Shown piece after piece: positions 57,521-64,000 of a stretch of DNA of 64,000 nucleotides. The stretch's first letter is position 1. Each line of letters starts with the position of its first letter. Under the pieces are notes generated by a model that saw only the letters and a program-made list of their open reading frames with translations, was not told the DNA's origin and did not search any database. This DNA comes from Celoporthe dispersa. Lineage: Eukaryota; Ascomycota; Sordariomycetes; Diaporthales; Cryphonectriaceae. Location of the stretch: positions 2,976,001-3,040,000 of the forward strand of contig WAID01000006.1 in assembly GCA_016584495.1 (NCBI GenBank). The letters are read 5' to 3'. The translations under genes were made by a program, and so were the position numbers.

Positions 57521-60330
57521 AAGAGAAAGAGAGAGAGAAAAAAAATGAAGAGTCAGCTGGCCGGCTGGACCTTTTGGTGATGACAGGCGTGCAGAGTTGT
57601 CTGCAGCGTGCGTGGTGGGATTAAGTGGGAAAAAAGTGTGGGCGATGGCGACGATGGAATTATGGTGGTGGTGGTGATGGTGGTGGGTGGTGATGGTTAC
57701 GAAGGGAAGAAGGAAAATGGGATGGGACGGTGATGGTGGGAGGAATCCATCACCTGGGCTTGTTTTATTGCCCGGTGCGGTGGGAGAGGAAACGTTCAAG
57801 TTTCGATGGTGCCGCTCGCGCTTCAGTCATTGTGCCTGTGGTGCTGGGCTGAGGTGGCCAGGCCTCGCGCGCTCTCCCTCACTCACCCAAGGCGCCCAAG
57901 GACGAGGACGGGACGGGTTTGGGTCTTGGAGGGAAATGCGAGCTTCGCAGCCCTGGCGCGGGCGATCAACCTTGTTTGAGCTCACCTGCAGGTCGCCGCC
58001 GCGGTTACCCCTGCCGCGCCTGGGGCTGGATTGGATTACATAAGGCACACGCCGGCTTTGTACCTCTGTACCTTTTTTCTTTCTCTGCAGGCCTGTCTGT
58101 CTCTCTTTTTCTCTCCCTCGCTACAAGGCGAATACGACAGCTTGAGCAGAACCTACCCCATCTCGTTTCCTCTTTATTCTTTCTTCTTCTCTGGTTCTCT
58201 TCATCATCCTCCTCCTCTCCATCCCGGTGTGGCAAGATAAGGAGGGCTCAGGCAGACTATGAGCCTGGTTGGTGTGTCTCCGCCCGGACTGCTGAGAATT
58301 CTGCATGTGTCTAGTCAGAAGCATTGTCCACCCCTAACACTATATCCCTGTCACCTCGCCCGGCCCTCCTGCCTGCGCCTGTTAGTGGGTGACAAGCCAA
58401 CCCCATCATCGCCGACGAGTCTCACATCCCTTCAAGGTCTCACTGCCACCCCATCCATCCATTCAGTGGGCGTTCAACCGCCCAGGCCTCAAATCTCCGG
58501 AAACCCGCCCACAGCCGATCCATCGATCTGACCTCGTCACCTCGCTCAAGAGGGAATAAGGATGAGGATCGCTCCCGCAGAAGGGAGCAGGAAGGGAAGG
58601 GAAAAAAAAAAGGGGGGGTTCGTAGCGCCCAGTTGTCTCCTCACTCTGGCCCCTCCCCTCCCTTCAACAATGAACTGTCATGCCTCTCCGCCTTTGATTC
58701 CATCACCGTGCCTCATGCCAACAATGCCTGCTGCCGGATCAAACCAAAGATGGCCGGGAGGGGAGGGGGAGGGGGCGAGGCATCGGCACGAGCGATTGAG
58801 GACTATCACCAAAAGCGGAGTCACAGGAAAAACCAAGTCCTCCCTGATCACACAACCAACCGCGACAGACGAAGACGGCAGCACCTACGAATCACTTACG
58901 ACTCCACCCTAATAGTGTCATGCCGTACTCCCAAACCCCCCCCCCCTCTCTCCCCTTCCCTCTAAAAAAAGACCGACCGTCCCCTCGGCGATGCTGGGGT
59001 TTGGATTTTAGGCCTTCGCGCCTCTCCCAAGACAAGCCTTTGGCGACGTCAATGCGTCATTCGTGAGCGAGATTTGCACCTCGCCAGCTCGCCTCAGCAC
59101 CGCCTCGGCCTGCCTGCATCGACAAGTCGGTGAGGCAGCGCCAACCATCAACCACTATGACCGCATGGTGTGGTGGGACCACCCTGTCTGCTGCCTGCTA
59201 CCTGCTGCTGGTCACGGAGACGAGACAGGTCCTCTCGAGAGTCCCGAGTCAAGCAAGTGTCGCTGCGACTCTCACTTCCACGGGTAGGCGGGCTCGGGCG
59301 ATGCAACCCGCAGCACAACCGCCCAGGGCTCTTTTTTTTCCTGTCCTGACCTCGGGCACTGCAACGTCAAGAAATTGCGGCGTCGCAGATTACCGATTGT
59401 TCCGCGAAACGCCCCGGATTTCCCCTGTGACAGGCATCTCATCGTGACAGGAAGGAAGACAGACAAAACCGCACCTTGGGATGCATTTCACCTAGATGGC
59501 CACTGCTTCAGCAAGAATTCTTTTCTCATTCGCATCTACACGTCACACAAGACTCGGCAGAGGGCCCTGTCGGTCATCGATCTTGTCTATCCCAGCGCGT
59601 CTTGAGCATCATCTCGGCTCCACCAAGCAGGCCTCTCAAGAGTTGAATGCATGCTGTCGTAGTAATCGCATCAAGGTATGATCCTCTCAAGTAACTGCAA
59701 CCTGAGCACATCCAAGCTGGATGGTGGTCTTTCTCTCTATACCTGTGCCTGTCTTGTGTATATACATATTTATATATGTTATATATATATATTCTCCAAC
59801 CGTCTCTTTTGATCAGAAAATAGCCATCTTTACCTGGGATACTGAACCGTTCTTGATGTCTACGCCTCTACCGAGGGCTCATGGGCCTGCTGCAAAGGTG
59901 CATTGCCCGTCAAACCAGGGACATCTTGAGGTGGAGAATGCGGTCATTGGTCCTCCTTCTCCTCCTTCGCCTCCCTCTTCTCATCTTGCTTGTCGAAACA
60001 CTTGGTGGCCTGCCTCGTCAGAGATGGAGCGACGTCCCAGCCCTCTCGCTGGGTCCGTGATCACAGCCTGTTCCTCACGGGAGGACACGACGTGACATTG
60101 CGCAGGGGCAGCAGGACCAGGAGATCGTGTGATGGCTGGACGGATGCTGGACAAGCCTCTGTGACCCGGGGCCGGGCTCCATGTCTTCACCTCCACTAGC
60201 GATAGCCCCCGTGCTATGTTCAGGGAGACTTGGGAAACGAGGACAGTCCCCCGAGGATTGCATCCAGGTTGAGCACTACTGGAAATGTTTTTTTGTGTTG
60301 CTATGCTATGTCTGGCCTGCCTGGCGAGCC
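57158..60330. other. Intergenic region
   Basis: No supported gene over 3.2 kb. The part next to ies4 (57158-57560) has TG- and GA-rich DNA typical of its promoter and leader. TA-rich DNA lies at 59757-59790. Plus-strand frames of 90-130 codons (for example 58562-58912) lack domains. Confidence 0.55.
57490..57517. repeat. (GA)n microsatellite
   Basis: Dinucleotide tract in the ies4 upstream region. Confidence 0.85.
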
Positions 60331-62394
60331 TCACTGCCCACCCTCACCCCTCTCGGCGCAGTACTTGGCCACCTCCTTCTTCAAGGTGTCCTCCTGCCTC
60401 CTCACGAGGTCCATGATATCCCTCACCTTCTCGCCCAGCTTCTCCTCGCCGACCTGGCCCGCGACAAAGTTCATCTCCCGCAACACCGCGCTCAGCTGGT
60501 TCGGCAGCCACGTGATGATGGGGCTCCCGCCCGTGGCCGTCGGGTGCGACGTCATCTTGAGGATGTACTCCTTGCCGAAGCACCAGTGGCGCCACCGGAA
60601 GTCGCGCACCTGGTTGAGGAGCTGCAGCCACAGGCGCCGCGACTCCCAGACCTCCTCGTCCCGCTCGGCCCTGGGGTCCGCGGCGGTCAGCTGCAGGGCG
60701 AACTCGCGCATGTTGACCCCGATGGACCTGTCGCGGACGTGCTTGAGGAACGCGCGGTGGTTGGAGGGGCGGTATTTGCGGAAGTCCTTGAGGATCTCCG
60801 TCAGGGGGGTCTCGGGCTGTGTTGAGAGTGTTGTAAGTCTTTTGTGAACAAAGGCCGAGATGTGGTTTTGTTTTTTATTTTATTTTTAGAAAGAAAAAAA
60901 AACAAATTTGTGCTGCCTGTGGACACGGGGTTCAAAGAGAGACAGGAGGTTTCGTACCATTGGAATCTGCAGGAAGTTGTCCATTGTGGGGATCATGGAG
61001 TCGTTGGCGCCCGACTCGCCACGGAAGGACATAGGCTTGCCGTCATTGATACCTTCATACACCACACCGTTGGGGAACATGGACTGGCTGGTGATGCCAA
61101 AGATGAATGTGCGGAACGTGGTGTAGTCCAGAGGCTTGGACTTCATCCACATCGTCTCCATCTGTATTGTGTATCACGTATCAGCCTCGTGAACCTTGTA
61201 TATGTATATATATATATATATATACACGTGAATGTGTATATTTGGTGTGTGTGTGCCAAGAGGGGAACAAGAAGTCTCGACTTACAGTGGCGTTGATCTT
61301 GATCATAGCACCCAGCATCTTCCTCATGGCATCGTTGAGAGCCTCACGGTTCTCATGCGCAGCCTGAAGAGCCTCGACGACACCGGAGACGAGAAGGCCC
61401 GAGCTCTTCACCATGTCGATGTGTACGAGCACGAAGCCGGCCTCGGATGACGTGGGGTCGAGACCATGCTCAAAGGCACGGATAAGACGCAGGTTGTCGT
61501 AGTCCATGCCCTTGGCTGGGTCCTCCAGCCTGTAGTTGTAGAGGGCGTACGAGCCGGCGTACTCCATGAAGGGGGAGGAAGCCAGTCCTGCATGATCGTT
61601 AGGGTCATGGAGGAGGACTTGCTTGGTGTTGTGTGAGGTGGGTAGGTAGAGAGTGAAGCAAAGACGGGGCGGGCGGGCGTCCAGGGCAGCAACAGCCGAG
61701 GTCAGGACCCGATGATGAAGACAGTGATAAGGAAGGTCGCAGTGGGAAGTGTGGTAGGTGACGTAGAGGGTAGAAGAGGGGAACAGAGAGGAGCCGATAA
61801 AGAAAACGAAGCCCGAGTAGGTTGGCTGAGAAGAACAAAGAAGAAGAAAAAAACTGCCGAGAGATGGAGGGCGTGGGCAATATCTATGACAACATATTAC
61901 GAGAAAGAAAAGGGGGCATGTGCTCACAGCTCAGCAACTCTGGCCATGGGTCTAGCAATGACAGCCGGCAGGGTCTGTCTCCCCAGACCGTACGGCTCAC
62001 CCCTAAGGAATCTCTCGTGGCAGGGCTCGAGGAGGTATGCCGACAACAGGAACGAGTAGTCCCGGTAGAGGGCGTTCATCAAGGGCATGTTCTCCTTGTA
62101 CTTGTCAACAGCCCAGGTCAAGTCGGGGAACTCTGCGTCCACGGTAGGCCCAAGCTTGTTCTTGGCGAGCAGGCCTGGCTCTCCCGACGATGTCTTGACG
62201 GGCATGGCCTGGAGGATGTCCTCGAGGGGTTGAAACTCTGGGGGGAGTTGCCAGATGGGGTTGGCACGGGGCAAGAACCCACGGGGCTTGGACACCATGA
62301 AGGCCTGGAGGGAATTGTCATCTGGACGGCAGTCGTCCAGGACCTGGAAGTCCTCGTTGGGGACATAGTCATCCTCGATGCCGACGGAGCCCAT
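60331..62394 (-). CDS. bna2: Indoleamine 2,3-dioxygenase (tryptophan to N-formylkynurenine); one apparent frameshift
   Basis: Haem enzyme that opens the indole ring of tryptophan, the first step of the kynurenine route to NAD. Exons are 62394-61928, 61587-61286, 61161-60958 and 60816-60331, with donors GTGAGC, GTAAGT and GTACGA, giving 485 aa. Exon 1 has FMVSKPRGFLP and LGRQTLPAVIARPMARVAEL. Exon 2 has FMEYAGSYALYNYRLEDPAK. Exon 3 has PMSFRGESGANDSMIP, the Gly/Ser active-site loop. Exon 4 has RPSNHRAFLKHVRDRSIG, then FRWRHWCFGKEYILKMTSHP. The His of RWRHW is the expected proximal haem ligand. At the start of exon 2 the frame needs one C fewer in a coding-strand C5 run (61571-61575), which reads LTGFLPFMEYA, the family consensus. 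A (TA)n tract lies in intron 2. Fungi often carry several IDO paralogues, and which one this is cannot be told. Confidence 0.92.
61199..61224. repeat. (TA)n microsatellite inside an IDO intron
   Basis: TA tract within the intron between exons 2 and 3 of the dioxygenase gene. Confidence 0.9.
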
Positions 62395-64000
62395 GGTGGA
62401 GGTTTAGGTGGTGTCTAGGCGGTGAGGGGGAAGAGTGGCGTGTGGGAAAATACTGAAGGAGGGGGGGCTATTTTTCTAAATTGAAAAAAAAAAAAAAAAA
62501 GGTGCTTCGTTAGGGTTCTGTGTGGTTTGTGTCTTGCAGCCCAGTGATCGAGCTCATTGTCTGGCTGGGCGCGGTGGTGGTTAATATAGACTGTGGCCGG
62601 AACCATTTCCGCGCTCAGAAACCATCGACGACGAAGACCGGAGATAGAAGCCTTCATAACAACCAGTCACGAGAAACCATCTCGCATCGATAAGCCAGGG
62701 TCATGATGCAACCCCCGGGCGTCAAGAAGCGAGCTGACACGTATCCTCCTGCCACGTTCCAGGCCTGGTATGTCGTTCATTGTAAGAATCAGGAGCGAGG
62801 TTACACATCGTGAGTGCAGATTTGTGTAGCCTGTAGGCTGTTGTTATAGAGCGAAATGCCCCAGACACCGAACCGTGAATGCGGGGGAACACAGCTGAGA
62901 ACTGCTGGCGTGATATATAGAAACCTTTCCCTCAGAGACCTGCTGACCTTTGCTTGTCAATTCTCGGGTTCTCCTTGGCTCGCTTCTCGTTTCCACAGGG
63001 TCGTGATGGAGTGGTTTGAAGGAAGAGGGCCACGTCAAATACCGGGGGACGTGTAAGTCGGAAGGCGGATGGACGGGACCAGCTCCACTCCGGATGCTAC
63101 GTCAGCTGCTTGGCAAGCCGAGAGAGACGACCGAGACCGGGCACCGTGCAATTACGGAATTCCGGCCAGGTTTAAACACCGTAGTCCAGTGGAAACTCTT
63201 GAAATTCAGAACAGCGGTGGAGTTCTTTTACTACTTAGTATTGGGATAGAGAAAGTCCTGGGCCTTTTGGGCTATGAGAATGGACAGACTGCATCCCCAG
63301 ACAAGAATCCATTCCAATATTGCCTTTTTTTTTTGTAACTATGAAATGTTTAATATGATTGATTCTATATAGTATCATAGGTCACCTTAGTACTTGCGTA
63401 CTTATTGCAGATGCCAATGGTGACCACATGCTGGTTGTTGAGATTGAGAAAATGAATGGTAATTATGATGACCTACCTGTCTGTTAAAGAGCTGTGTCTT
63501 TCTCATACAGTCCAGTAGCAGGCAGACTTGAGATGCTGAGGGTTCTTGCATCAAATATGCTGGCAAGAGAAGAAGCCCAATGGAGAGCTGCTGGAGCGGT
63601 CACCATGTGAAAAGACCTGGGCCGTCCATACAATGTACGTCCGTATTGCCGTAGCTCATCACCCAGGATAGACGTGTAGGCTTCAATTCCTATTACAAAT
63701 TTCTATGACAAATGCCACCTAACATCCAATAAGACTGCAGCTCTTACTGTTGTGCGTCCCCCCCTAATACACTGAAAGAGAAGGGCTGAATGTTGGAATA
63801 CACATCATTCAAGACCAACAATTTCTTCTATCTAGGCAAATCTCAGGACTTGGGAACTGAACTGGAATGATGTAATCGAAATAAGAGGCATACTAAATCT
63901 ATGAAACAGTTTTTTTAATTTGTTATCTGGATATTGAGTCCTGGCTGGACCAGCTGGACTATCATCGGATCAGTGCTGTATTCCAGTACCTGTCAGCTTG
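62395..64000. other. Intergenic region, becoming AT-rich toward the window end
   Basis: The IDO promoter lies at the left, including a poly(A) run near 62483-62500. From about 63.1 kb on the DNA is more AT-rich than the rest and has no convincing coding frame. It may continue into a repeat beyond the window. Confidence 0.5.

Overview
The window is nuclear DNA from a filamentous ascomycete, most likely a Sordariomycete. Coding DNA is GC-rich, the introns are short GT-AG introns typical of Pezizomycotina, and the gene content is fungal: an ApsA/Num1-type cortical PH protein, a ras-2-type GTPase, a GID1/Vid30 subunit, INO80 Ies4 and an indoleamine 2,3-dioxygenase. The species cannot be named from this sequence alone.

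Layout. 0-8.2 kb: the 3' part of a dysferlin-domain peroxin (+), an OTU deubiquitinase (-) and a large apsA-like gene (-). 8.2-15.2 kb: a gene desert. 15.2-19.2 kb: a multipass membrane protein (-) and a HAD-family dehalogenase-like hydrolase (+), divergently arranged. 19.2-27.4 kb: a second desert rich in simple repeats, ending in a C-rich leader in front of ras-2 (+). 32.8 kb: an intron-containing tRNA-Gln(UUG) (-) beside an AT-rich island. 34.1-35.9 kb: a secreted repeat protein cut by Lys-Arg sites (-). 39.4-43.4 kb: an F-box protein (-) and a short-chain dehydrogenase (+), divergent. 44.7-49.7 kb: a very small protein (-) and a metaxin/SAM-type outer-membrane protein (+). 51.3-62.4 kb: gid1 (-), ies4 (-) and the IDO gene (-).

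Most genes are independent housekeeping or regulatory loci: peroxisome membrane, ubiquitin pathway (OTU, F-box, GID E3), nuclear positioning, Ras signalling, mitochondrial import, chromatin remodelling and tryptophan/NAD metabolism. I see no biosynthetic cluster. The most unusual locus is the kexin-type repeat precursor at 34.1-35.9 kb. It has a signal peptide, three nested repeat families and ten Lys-Arg sites.

A second window-wide signal is technical or evolutionary. Seven otherwise intact genes each need one or more single-base changes, nearly all at a G/C run (one at A/T), to keep one reading frame. With those changes the spliced lengths are all exact codon multiples. Homopolymer errors in the assembly are the likeliest cause, so gene models made by machine from this sequence will be broken there.
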